Source of the DNA: Apiotrichum sp. Y4204
Taxonomy: Eukaryota; Basidiomycota; Tremellomycetes; Trichosporonales; Trichosporonaceae
Reading direction: 5' to 3'
Assembly (NCBI GenBank): GCA_025531455.1
Contig: JAMYHL010000064.1
Location: 1-64,000 of the forward strand
Length of the DNA stretch: 64,000 nt
The notes under the pieces are model-generated. The model searched no databases. It saw only the letters and a program-made list of their open reading frames with translations, and was not told where the DNA came from. Position 1 is the stretch's first letter. Every line of letters begins with the position of its first letter. Of the stretch, positions 1-10,501 are shown one piece after another. A program made the translations under genes and the position numbers.

Positions 1-3000
1 GCGGGGGTGGAAGTGGTGTTACCAAAGCCCGAGCCCGAGCCAAAGCCGCCAGTTGTGGAGGAAGAGGCACCAAAGTTAAACGACGAGCTGCTCCCCGCTG
101 CCGGGGCCGCCGGGGTCGGGGCACCGAAACCGGAGGACGCGGGCTTGTTGAAGCTGAAGCCGCCGGTGGTTGCGGGCGAGCTGGACGAACCGAAGCCAGA
201 GCCCGATGCCGCGGGAGTGGAGCCAAAGCCGCCGGCGCTCGTCGGCGTCGAGGCCCCGAAGCCGGTGCTCGTGGAGGCAGCCGGGGCCGCAGCGGGAGTC
301 GAGCCAAACCCGGTGAATCCGCTAGTGCCAGTGGTGGCTGGGGCGGCGGAGGTCTGGCCAAAGCTGAACGACGTCGCTGGCTTGGTGGCGCTGGCAGAGC
401 CGTTGGCGGGAGTGGAGGAAGCGCCAAAGTTGAAGGCACCAGTGGCAGGGGCGGCAGTGGCACCAGCAGTCGGTGTTCCGAAACCAGATGCAGGAGCGTC
501 CTTCTTCTCCTCGGGCTTGGAGAAGCTGAAGCCCGAGCCGGAGCCGAAGCCGCCCGCAGCAGGGGCGGGGGCGGGGGATGAGGAGGAGCCAAAGCTGAAT
601 CCACTGGGCTTCTCTGCCGGCTTGTCAGAGCCGTTGGTGGCGGGCGCGCCAAAGCTGAACGGCCCACCGTCGGCAGCCTTTTCGGCCGGCTTATCGTCTG
701 TCTTCGCGCCAAAGCTGAACGGCTTGGGGGTCTCCGCAGGCTTGTCAGTCGACGGGGCGCCGAAGCTGAATGGCTTGGGGTCCGCCTTCTCCGCAGGCTT
801 GTCTGCCGGGGTAGGGGTCGTGCCGAACGAGAAGCCCTTAGGCTCCGTTGGCCCGGGGGTCTCCTGCGGCGCACCAAATGAAAAGCCCTTGGGTTCTGTC
901 GGCCCGGGAGTCTCCTTAGGGGCACTGAATGCAAAGCCCTTGGGCTCCGTCGGCCCCGGGGTCTCCTTGGGGGCACCGAAGGAGAACGGCTTGGACGGAG
1001 CTGCCTCGGCAGGCTTATCAGTCGACGGGGCGCCAAAGCTGAACGGCTTGGGAGTGTCCGCAGGCTTGGGCGTCTCGGCGGGCTTGGCGCCAAAGTCAAA
1101 GGGCTTCGCGGACGGCTCGGGGGTGATGCCGCCAAACGAGCTCGCGCCGGTAGTCTTCGGCGCCTCGGCCGCGGGGGTAGGCTTGATGCCAAAGTCAAAG
1201 GTTACGGGCTTCGGCGCAGAGAGAGGCGGGGTCGACGAGCCGAAGAAGCTCGGCATGCTGCCGGGGGTCGCGGCCGGTGGCGGGCTGCTTGCCTTGGCAG
1301 TTTCGGAGATGGGAGCGGCAGGGGGCGCAAAGAAGTTACTCGACGCAGGGGGCTTGCCAGCGGGAGTGGTGGAGCCAGTCGGGGTGAGGGAAGAGGAGCC
1401 CGCACCCGAGAGGGAGAAGAATCCGCCAGGCGGCGACTTGGGCGGCACGGGGGTCTTGTCCGTCTTGTCCGTCTGGGGCGAGTCGGGCTCGGCAACGACC
1501 GAGTTGGCGGCGAGCGGGGACGACGCGCGGGGGCGGTTCGAGAGGCCCGAACCGAGACGGCCGACCGAGCCGCGGCCCATGGTCGTGGAGGGGATGGAGA
1601 GCGACGACGTCGCGGGAGGAGCAGGCGCGGGGGGAGCGGGGGTGATGCGCGACGAGAGCAGCGGCGCGGGAGAAGACTCCTTGGGCTCCGCCTCCTTCTT
1701 CTCCTTCTTCTCCTCGGGCTTCGGCGCGCCGAACAGCGGCATGGAGATGCCCTTGAACGACGTGAGCGGGATCTTGTGGTTCTCGAGCTCGTCCATGTCC
1801 GGCAGATCCTCCTCACGGGCGGAGAACCGGCCGCCGGTACCGTTCCCGCTGGTACGCGGGGTGGTGGCGCGGGACGAGTTGTAGCTCGCGGCACCCTGGT
1901 GGGAACGGTGTCGGCGCTCAGCACCAGCGCGGAGGGAAGACCGCGCGCGGGGCGCGTCCGAGTCGTCGCGGACCTGGTACCCATCCGAGGGGCCGGTGTC
2001 AGTCCTGGGAGACGGCGCGGTGGTAGTGAGGACCGGGACGGAAACTGGCGGCGGGGGCGTCATCTCGCGTTCCTCGGGCAGCGGCGAGGTCTGCTTGCGG
2101 TTCCGGCGGAGGGTGCGCTGCGCAAGCTCGGGAGACTTGGTTGCGGAGCGCTTGCGCGTGCTCCGGCGCAGGGTCTTGGGTGTGTCGTCGGGCGCGGGCG
2201 ACTTGGCCTTGAGGCGCGCCGAGCGACGGGACGGCGGCTGGGGCGATTTGGAGGTGCGTGATGAGCGCTGGGACGTCTGCGAGACGGACATGTTGTCGTC
2301 GGAGAGATAGCCCTCGGATGCGGCGGAGCGCGAGCGGCTGCTGATACGCGAGCCGGTGCGGGAGCCAGTACGCGAGTCGACCTCCATGTCGCTCGTCTCC
2401 GTCTCCTCCCGGCGGCGGCGCTCACGGCGCTCCTCCCGCGCGGCACTGTCGATCGCGCGCCGGCGGCCATACGGGGATATCATGGTGGACACGCCCGACT
2501 CGCCGAGCCAGTCCGCGCCGTGGCGCTTGTTCTTGCGCGTCTCGCGCTCCGCCTGTGCCGTGGCGAGCGGGACGGCAATCGCCTTGCGGAGAGTTCTCGA
2601 CGAGGAACCCACCAGGTTCGGGGGAAGGCCGGTGGCCGGGCGGGTGGGGACGGCGGTGGCGTCGATGCGGTGGGGCTTGCGCATCGACTCGAGCGCGGCG
2701 AGAATACGTTCCGCGTCGTTCTGGTGCACGGGCTTTGGCGCCTCGGCCGCGAGCTCATTTGCGCGCACAAAGCCCTTCTCGGCATCCCACACCATCTGGC
2801 CTTTACGAATGCGCGCGATGGGCTGGGCAGCCGCCGCTGCGGGCTGGCGAGCCCCGAGACGAGACACGACGGGCGTGGTGGACGACGCCTCGGAGACATT
2901 GCGGTCGCGCGGGGCCCACATGTCGTGCACGACCTCCTTGCCCCTCGCACGCGGCGTGAGGGTGGACGACTCGCTCACCTCCGACACGCCACTGATATCG

Positions 3001-3779
3001 CGGAGGGTCGACGAGCGGCGGATACCCGACGGGCCGGCACCACCAAACCCAATAGTCGCGGCGGGGCGGAACGGGCTCATGGAGGGCAGGACGCTTTGAC
3101 GGCGGGTGCTGGCCGTGCCTGCCTTCCACGGGCTCCAGGCATCAGGAGCGGGGGCTGCGGGGGTCTCGGTGATTCGCGGCTTGCGGCGCGGCGACGAGGG
3201 GTCGAGGAGCGCGCGGGGAGGGTCGAGGTACGCCGTGCGTGCTGGGAGCGTCTGGCGGCGGGAGGAGAGGCTGAGGTGCGACGGCAGCGTAGGGAGAGAG
3301 GGAGCAAACTCTTGCGCCGAGTTAGCCGGGGTGGGATCGTACGGTCCCGGAGATGCCTTGCGTGCGCGCTTCGTTGCGCGCTGGCGGCTCGGCGAGTCGT
3401 CCGAGTCCGAGTCCCGCGAGTGGACCGTGCCCTTTGGCCTGAACGTCGAGACCGTCGCGCGGCCGGTGGTAGATGTCGGGAAAGAGGGGAGCGAGGTGGT
3501 CTCACGCTCGCGGGCCTCACGGGCGGGTGTTCCAAGCCATGCCAGTGGGCGAGAAAACATCGACTTGATCCCCGATAGAAGGAGCTCGGAGCCAGAGCGC
3601 GGGAGGGTGGCTGGGACCGCGGCGCGGCGCTCGCGGTCGGGCGTCATGAGGCCGTTCGCAGCGGACGAGGTGGGCGTGCCGTTCGGGCGGCCGTAGGGCC
3701 GCGAAGAGCGGCGCGCCTGGCGGCCAAGGGAGCGCTGCACGCCTGCGAGCGCGTGCGGCGGCGTATCGTCAAAGTTCAT
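1..3779 (-). CDS. FG-repeat nucleoporin, nuclear-basket type (C-terminus cut by window edge)
   Basis: One open frame of about 1259 codons runs from an ATG at 3779 leftwards to the window edge without a stop. The C-terminal half carries many PFSFG/PFDFG repeats (about 640-1200) followed by looser FG and GFG repeats to the edge. Such repeats form the permeability barrier of nuclear pores and bind karyopherins. The first 90 residues hold a basic Arg/Ser/Pro-rich stretch and a short segment, GIKSMFSRPLAWL, that looks amphipathic, as in the membrane-binding helices of Nup1 and Nup60. The middle is disordered, rich in Ser, Pro and Arg, with charged RREERRERRRREE-like runs. From this I infer a Nup1/Nup60/Nup153-like basket protein; the exact orthologue is not settled. 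The start is the first ATG after a 402-nt ATG-free leader. No introns are needed. Confidence 0.85.
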   Translation of the reverse strand, partial: MNFDDTPPHALAGVQRSLGRQARRSSRPYGRPNGTPTSSAANGLMTPDRERRAAVPATLPRSGSELLLSGIKSMFSRPLAWLGTPAREARERETTSLPSFPTSTTGRATVSTFRPKGTVHSRDSDSDDSPSRQRATKRARKASPGPYDPTPANSAQEFAPSLPTLPSHLSLSSRRQTLPARTAYLDPPRALLDPSSPRRKPRITETPAAPAPDAWSPWKAGTASTRRQSVLPSMSPFRPAATIGFGGAGPSGIRRSSTLRDISGVSEVSESSTLTPRARGKEVVHDMWAPRDRNVSEASSTTPVVSRLGARQPAAAAAQPIARIRKGQMVWDAEKGFVRANELAAEAPKPVHQNDAERILAALESMRKPHRIDATAVPTRPATGLPPNLVGSSSRTLRKAIAVPLATAQAERETRKNKRHGADWLGESGVSTMISPYGRRRAIDSAAREERRERRRREETETSDMEVDSRTGSRTGSRISSRSRSAASEGYLSDDNMSVSQTSQRSSRTSKSPQPPSRRSARLKAKSPAPDDTPKTLRRSTRKRSATKSPELAQRTLRRNRKQTSPLPEEREMTPPPPVSVPVLTTTAPSPRTDTGPSDGYQVRDDSDAPRARSSLRAGAERRHRSHQGAASYNSSRATTPRTSGNGTGGRFSAREEDLPDMDELENHKIPLTSFKGISMPLFGAPKPEEKKEKKEAEPKESSPAPLLSSRITPAPPAPAPPATSSLSIPSTTMGRGSVGRLGSGLSNRPRASSPLAANSVVAEPDSPQTDKTDKTPVPPKSPPGGFFSLSGAGSSSLTPTGSTTPAGKPPASSNFFAPPAAPISETAKASSPPPAATPGSMPSFFGSSTPPLSAPKPVTFDFGIKPTPAAEAPKTTGASSFGGITPEPSAKPFDFGAKPAETPKPADTPKPFSFGAPSTDKPAEAAPSKPFSFGAPKETPGPTEPKGFAFSAPKETPGPTEPKGFSFGAPQETPGPTEPKGFSFGTTPTPADKPAEKADPKPFSFGAPSTDKPAETPKPFSFGAKTDDKPAEKAADGGPFSFGAPATNGSDKPAEKPSGFSFGSSSSPAPAPAAGGFGSGSGFSFSKPEEKKDAPASGFGTPTAGATAAPATGAFNFGASSTPANGSASATKPATSFSFGQTSAAPATTGTSGFTGFGSTPAAAPAASTSTGFGASTPTSAGGFGSTPAASGSGFGSSSSPATTGGFSFNKPASSGFGAPTPAAPAAGSSSSFNFGASSSTTGGFGSGSGFGNTTSTP

Positions 3780-4181
3780 GGCGGTGGGAACGGATCCGGA
3801 TCAGGCGATGGGAATGAGAGGGTGTGGTGTAGAGATGAAGATGGGAGTTGCGTGACGAAACGGAAGGAATGTGGGAATAAATGCGGATGGATGGCGAGTG
3901 AGTGGCGGTGATGCTCGCGATGCGGCTGTATCCCGCGAGCAGAGTGTGTCGAGAGTGTTGGCGGGAGGATGGAGGATGGACAAGCACTGTACAATTGTTG
4001 TGTAGTGTCGTTTTTTGTTGTTTTCCGACCCACAAAGCGAGAGGAGAGGGATTCAGCCGAGACGAGGAGCAGTACCGTTTTCTTTTTTTTGTTTGTCGAT
4101 GTCCCCGATGTCGATGTGCCGGGTGCCGAGTGTCGCTTGCCGATAGGGAGGGGGTATTACGCTTGCTCAGAATGATGGATG
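3780..4181 (-). promoter_or_regulatory. ATG-free 5' leader of the nucleoporin gene
   Basis: On the minus strand these 402 nt contain no ATG, although the plus strand has many. The first upstream ATG would come from the CAT at 4182. The stretch is probably a transcribed leader; the extent is inferred from sequence only. Confidence 0.45.
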
Positions 4182-4960
4182 CATTGCTGAGTTGGAGAAT
4201 GGGTGTTTGGTTTGGCGGTGTGGAGAGAGGTTGTGGTGGTGTTGGAGCAAAGCAAAGCCCAGCCCAGAGCACCCAAAAAGCGTGTCACCACCACAGTGCA
4301 CCCGGTGGAGAGCCGCCGAGCCCAGCCCCACAGCCAACCATTTTACAGAGTGCTTTGCTGTGTGCCATTGCTTTTTTTTCTGATTTTTTTTTTGCTTCCG
4401 GCAATCCATCATCCACACACACACAGATGCTCCAGACACAAAAGCGCCACACTCACACACACTCGTAACTGATCACTGATCGATGACGCATGACGGAATA
4501 CAGGTAATACAAAAACACAAATAGAGGGGACGTGCACCAGGCATTTCAACACGTGAATAGCAGCGGAGTCAAAACTGTCTAATGGCGCTCTTTTGAACCT
4601 CGTTGACGGCTTGTGGCCTGGAACCAAACAAAAGGTCAAAAAGGGACAAGATTCCACATCGTATTCCCCAAGCATTCCTCTTGGCCTCCTCTTCGCCTCC
4701 TCTTGCCCCTCTCCATGAAGTACCAATGCAATATGCATATAACCCAACGAGTAAAAGATGCCTATAGCCAAACTACCCACTGCTCTCTCTCTCTCTTCTT
4801 ATGAATAGCTTCTGTCTGTCTTCGTCTACTCGGCTACATCTTTGTACTTCTCACACAAGGCAATGGTTGCAGACAAGAACGCAGATCTTGATCGACACCC
4901 ATTCCTTGTTCCTTCTCTTTCTTTTGTCATCTTGCATTTTCGTTGTCGGTGCTCGCTGCT
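4182..4960. other. Intergenic region: nucleoporin promoter and 3' end of the next gene
   Basis: No convincing coding sequence. Contains T-rich runs (4360-4395) and short CA-type microsatellites (about 4416-4428 and 4450-4464). It should hold the promoter of the minus-strand nucleoporin gene and the 3' untranslated region of the AT-hook gene. Confidence 0.4.
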
Positions 4961-7900
4961 CTACTCGCCACGCGCGGGCGCAAGCGGGCGCCCAGGACGA
5001 CGGTGATTCACCACGCCATCAGGTCGAGGCTCACCGGCGGGAGCAATGCGAGCCGGACGAGGCGGCACTACCGTTCCACGGGTGCCGGGCCGTATGGGGG
5101 GGAGGGGCATAGAAGCAGGAGAAGCTGGGGGTGGAGCTGGAGCAGCAACTGGAGGAGGCGCGATGGGGCGCGAGTAGAGCGCGGCATCAGCGCCGTCCGT
5201 GAGTTGGTGCCCAAATCGCGTGAGATCACGGCCGATGCGCTCCAGGAACGCGTCACGAGATGCGGTGGGCTTCGCGAAATAAGTATGCACAAGGGTGCGG
5301 AGGTTGTTTTTCACGTTCTCCACAAAGCCATTGGCATTCTCCTCCAGGGCAGGATCCAGCCCCTCAAACCCGTTGGCGTGAGCAAGTGCATACGGCACCT
5401 GGCTCTTCTTCGTCGGGGTAGGATAGCGGTTTCCATTCGGAGCGAGAATGATCTCTTCGTCCTCATCGGCACGTGGCAGACGCGGTTCCGGGGCGCGGTA
5501 CAGCGGACCAGTCGGGAAGGGGACAGGGACCACGTCCGTGTACGACGTGTTTGGCAGCGGAGCAGAAAATGGACCTGGCGGCGGCGGACGAGGCATCGGA
5601 GCAATTGGCCTATGAACAGTTGACGGACGAGGGCGTGAGTCAGAAACCGTAGGCGCCGGCTCGAGGGGGTTGAAAAGCTTGCGGCGGTCGCGTGGGTCAC
5701 GAATATCACGGAACTGACGCTGGGCCGGAGGCTCTTGAACATCACGCTCACGGGGGTCACGAGCATCGCGTGGATCCTCCCGGGGTTCACGACGGGACTC
5801 TGGCCGAGTTTCGCGTGTGACCCGCTCGGCACGGTCTCGGCCGTTGCGAGGGTCAGAGTGGACGTCGGGGCGCAATTCGGGAAGGGTCTCGTGGGTGGCC
5901 AACGGCACCAGATCGGGACGGCGCTCGGGGCGTACGGGGTGCGACGGGATGCGCCGATCATCACGGGGCTCGCGTGGGTCACGATCACGAGGGTCACGAG
6001 GGTCGCGAGGGTCGCGGGGATCACGCAGCTCGCGATCAGGGCGCCGGCGTTCATGATCATAGTCACCATGGCCATCAATCATGTTTGGGGGAACGTTGCC
6101 CCTTGGAGGCTGGAGCGGCGGCAGGACAGTCCCGTGTGCAAGGGGCGGCGAGTGGATGAGTGACGGGCCCAATGGAGGTGGTCCAGACATAAGCGGCGAC
6201 AGCAAAGGGGCGACACCACGCGAGGGAGGGCGTGCATGTCCCGATATGGGGCTTGGCGTAATGGGACGCATTGAACCAGCGTGCGCGTTGGTTGGCGGAA
6301 GGCTGCGGCGTCCTTGCGGACCAAAGTTCCAATCGCCCGTGTCGTTTGACCGACTGTCAAGAACCGGGGAAGCGAGGTGAGCCGGTGACGGATAGGAAGC
6401 CGACGACGGGTGGGGAGGTCGATGATAGCCACGGTCGTAAGGTCCAGAGTAGTAAGGTGGGCCAGGAGGAGTGTTGTGGTAGTCGTGAGGAGGGTAGTGA
6501 GGATGAGGGTGGGAGAAACGACGATTGGACCGAGGGTCGTGTGGTTCACGGCCACTATATTCGCGTCCGTGATCAGTCCCATCCCTTGATCGTTCATTAT
6601 ACATCATCCGTCCACGGTCATCGCGTCCACGCCACTCGCCCCGCCGCTCCCATTCGTCGCGCTGGCGTTCGCGTTCGCGCTCGCGCTCACGATCGCGGTG
6701 GGGCTCCCGATCACGTTCATCCCTCCGCGCTCTGCGCTCCCATTCCTCGCGACGCTCGAGCTCCCTTCTCTCGTGCTCGCGCCGCTCGCGTTCGCGTTCC
6801 GCCCATTCACGCTCACGGCGCTCGAGCTCTTTCCGCTCCAGTTCGCGCTCGCGAGCTTCGCGCTCTTCGCGCTCTTTGCGTTCACGCTCCTGTTCCCGTT
6901 CCTTCTCGCGTTCCTGCTTTCGTTCACGCTCCTCCCGCTCGCGTTCCTCCCGTTCGAGCTCTTGCCGGCGGGCGGCCGCGGCCGCGGCCTCGGCTTCCTC
7001 TTTCTTCCTCTTTCGCTCTTCCTCCTCCCTGGCCTCGCGCTCGCGTTGCCTGGCCGCCTCGATGATGAAACGCGCTTCGTCTTCCACATTCGGCAGCTTG
7101 ACAGGTGGTGCTGGGGGAGTTCCGTCCGGCAGTGACTCCTCGGGTGCGTGTCCATTAGGCTCGGGCTCGGCCTCCGCCTCGTCCGAGGGTTGCCGCTCAT
7201 CACTCTGGGGCGGGGCCGGCTGAAGGGCACCCATACCCAGGCGAGGGGCGTTGGAAGAACCGCTCTTGCCCTCTTCAAAGTAGTGGTCGAGTGTGCGCTG
7301 CTTGCCCTTTCCTTTTGCTTGAGAACGACTCGGCCCGGGTTTATAATCTCCGTCCTCGTGATCGTCTTCGTTGTCGGCGCTACTGCTCGATTGGGCAGGT
7401 GAGGTCAGGGGACTCTGGCTGTCTTCCTTGTACCCGTTGGCTTTCGGCGGGTTCACTCGTAATGCGCGCTTATACCGGCCGGAAACGGCAGCGGGCATAG
7501 AAGCGCGGGCTCTCTTTGCAGCTGGGCGCTCGACGTGTGGCATCGGGGAAGACTTGCGGGATCGCTTGGTTCCTGCTGCCTTGGTGCGCGGTTTGGGCGG
7601 CGGTGCGGGACGCGCTGTAGGTCGGGAGAATAAGTGAATCGAACATGTGAATGTGAACAGATCGCGGATAGTGAGTGTCGTTGGGGGAAGGCAACGTCAG
7701 TATTGACTTTTGAGGTTGGTCACTTGGACACTCACCGTCTTCCATAGCCATATCAAGATCGCCATTGGTGCGCGGTGCTGTTGACGGTCCTGCTATATGT
7801 CAGCGGTAACAAGACTGAAGGGCTTACCAGATGCAGATTCTGCAGGTCCTGTTGGAGGCTCATCGCGTGCTGCAGGCGGCGCGTCCTGTGTTGCCTGTTG

Positions 7901-9127
7901 GGACTGTTCTTCTCCGGCGGTGCCATTTGCTGCGCCTTCTGCGCCGTTGGCAGCCGGTGTCGCGGCCTCCTCCCTCCTCTCATCCTCAGGCCGAGGACGC
8001 GTGCGCGGGCGCCCACGCTTCCGGCGCGGGGCGTCAGGTGCGCGGTCGGGCTCTGGACTTGGCGACCGTAAATACTTGTTCCCGAACTCGTCCTCGACCT
8101 CGATCACCCATCCCTTCCACCCGCGCCTGCGCTTCTTGGGTTTAATGTCGGGTTTCGTTTCTGCTGCGGCTTCTGTGCCGGCGGTGGAACCTTGTGCGCT
8201 TGGTCCGGCCTCGGGCTGGGGCGTATCGGAGGGTGGCATCGTCACAGGAGAAGACGTGTTGATAGCCTGGCCAAAAGGTGTGTCGAGCTCGGGAGGTGGC
8301 GTGGCCGTCAAGGACGTCGTGGACCGTAACGCGCGTGGCAAGGAACGCGTTGTGGTGGCCAGAGGGGAGCGCGGGGCAGGTGAGCCTGCGGGAGCAGCAG
8401 CCGCGACGCGTCGATTGCGCGACGACGAGGTGGACGCGGCGGATGAAGTGGAAGCAATCGCGTTCTTTGGTGCTTCACGCGTTTCGCGTACGGGTGTGGA
8501 GGTAGGGTTAGGAGGCGCGATGGCGCTAGGAGGGGCCGCGGATGATGGCTCTGGGGTTACAGCTGCTGACTCTGGGTCACGCGCCGCCGATGTCGAAAGG
8601 ATAGGCTCGGATGGAGGCCGTCGCATTGCTGGGAGACGTGGGGGGTTGGGAGCAACTGCGGACAAGGGTGCTGATGCGGGGGAGTGAGTGTCGAGAGGTG
8701 ACGCGCCGCGCGGCGCGACTGGGCGGGGTGACTGGGAATGTGCGCGGAGAGGCGTAGGATCGGGCGGTGCGTGCAGTGCAGAGGCGATAGAAAGCTGGGA
8801 GAGCACTGGGGTGGATCGAGGTGTCGACTGTGTGCTGGTGGATGGCCGCGGTGGTAAGATAGAGAGGTTTCTTCCTGGCGCCGAGTCTGTTGTTGTGGGT
8901 GTGGATGGCTGTGATGACTTTCGCGTGGGCAATGATGCAGATGACGATCCAGCGATTGGGGCAGATGCATGTGCAGAAGCCGATGCAGATGATGCACGAT
9001 CACTGGGTGCAGTCACCCAACGTGGTCCGCGGGATGTTGGTGGTGTCGCTGATGGTGTTGTTGATGGTCGCGTTGTTGGTGGTGGTGGTGGTGGTGGTGC
9101 GGCTGTTGCCGTGGTGGGAGAATTCAT
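4961..9127 (-). CDS. AT-hook, Arg/Glu-rich large protein of unknown function (three exons)
   Basis: Exons are 9127-7828, 7792-7736 and 7614-4961 (introns of 35 and 121 nt, both GT-AG), giving 1336 residues with phases that fit. An acceptor 3 nt further on (exon 2 from 7789) also keeps frame. Residues 1-320 are Ser/Thr/Pro/Ala-rich. A basic block KKRRRGWKGWVIEVEDEFG (about 330-350) is followed by an AT-hook core KRGRPRTRPRP (about 366-378), which in other proteins binds the minor groove of AT-rich DNA. Residues about 635-775 are a highly charged Arg/Glu helix, then a Pro/His-rich region with an RDP/RDPRE tandem (about 985-1000). The last ordered-looking segment (about 1200-1260) contains NLRTLVHTYFAKP and DAFLERIGRDLTRFGHQLTD. 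The composition suggests a chromatin or RNA-processing role. I do not recognise the family. Confidence 0.8.
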
Positions 9128-10501
9128 CGAGAGAGTGTGAGGTGTGAGGTGTGAGGTGGAGTAGGGAGAGAGGAAGGAATGATGATGACGAAGACGGGTG
9201 ATGAATGATGACGGTGCAAGGGAGAAAGGGAAGAAGGAAGGAGGGAGGGAAGGAAGGAAGGATGGTATGAGGCGAGTGAGAGTGGAGGAAAGAGAGGGAA
9301 GGTGTGGGTTGGTGGTGGTGGTGAATGATAAGAGAGTAAGGGAACCCGAAAAGGCGGATGGATGAGCAAGCAACCCAAAAGTGTTGTTGGTCGGATTGTC
9401 GAGTGACGAGAACCACAAAGGGTGTGGATCTTGTCTGAGACAGGCAAAAGTTCAAATCCTAGGACTCAGGTCCCACCCCGGTTCGAGTTGTTGTTGTCGT
9501 GTTCCTTGGGAGCAGAAAAGAGCAAAGGGGCAGACTGCACTGGCCCAAATGGGTCTAAAGGGGAACCAATTATGGGATCAATGGTCGTCGCGGTCGGAAA
9601 AGGTGGAAACGAAGCGAGAGGGGTTGATTTCGGTCAGGGGAGGAGGGAAAGAGTAGTGATGATGGGGTGGGGGAATGGAAGAGGCGTGTCTAGCGCTCTT
9701 TTGTAGGGCTGCGAAGAAGAGAGGACGTTGAGCGTGTGTGCGTGGTTCGGTGTTTCCTGTCTAGCGGCAAAGGTGGTGATTATTGTTGTTGTTGATGTTG
9801 ATGGTATGTCTGTGTGTGGGAGAGAATGTTGGTGTGTGGTCGCTGGCGCAGTGGGGCACAGCACAATTGCAGGGTCCAAGGGGGGGTTGCAACTCTGCCT
9901 CGCTGCTCGAGCCAGTCGGGTACACAGGGTGCAAAGTAATGGCCCTTGGCAGTAGGTGCTTGAGTGATAGCGTGCACTGCCAAAGTGCAAGTGATGAAGG
10001 CAGGGAGCAAGAGTAATGTGCAAGTGGTGCACAAGGGGGATAGAGAGACGAAACTTGGTGCAATGCAGTTGGGGTTTGAAGTGTGTGGTTGCGTGGTGTG
10101 GTGGCGGTGTGTGGTTGTGGCCCGAGCCGCGAAAACGTAAACAGTGGCGGGGTGGCGTCGCCGATCGGGCGCGAGGTGCGAGGGTGCGAGATGCGAGGGC
10201 AAAAAAAGCACGAGGGGCGGAGGGAAGGTTTGGGTGGTTGACGGGGGTTGAGGGTGTGGGAGGTTGAGGGGATGATGGGTGGGAGGGATCTGATCTGGTA
10301 GGGTGGAGGGAAGAATGCGGTGGATGGGGGTGTGGGAGTAGCGGTGGTGGTGGTGGCGAGGCGGTAGCACACGTTGGCGACAGGCGTGAGAGTGATGGAG
10401 AGAAGGGAGAAGAACGAATTGAGATGGAAGACTGGTAAGATGGGATGATTGAGCGAGAGCTGAGCGAATACGAGAATGGCAGAGCTTAATCCGGATTAAA
10501 G
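9128..10501 (-). promoter_or_regulatory. ATG-free 1.37-kb leader or promoter of the AT-hook gene
   Basis: Reading the coding (minus) strand, no ATG occurs for 1374 nt upstream of the start at 9127; the first is at 10502-10504. The plus strand of the same stretch has dozens of ATGs. The coding strand is strongly pyrimidine-rich, including a polypyrimidine run opposite 9165-9300. A very long, AUG-purged leader is the simplest reading. Confidence 0.45.

Noticed and set aside
7..1884. 625-codon plus-strand open frame with APKLNG repeats
   Set aside because: It is the antisense shadow of the FSFG repeats of the nucleoporin; repeats of a GC-rich gene open the other strand.
9440..9500. Two B-box-like motifs (GTTCAAATCC and GGTTCGAG)
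   Set aside because: Neither has a matching stem, and no cloverleaf fits on either strand.
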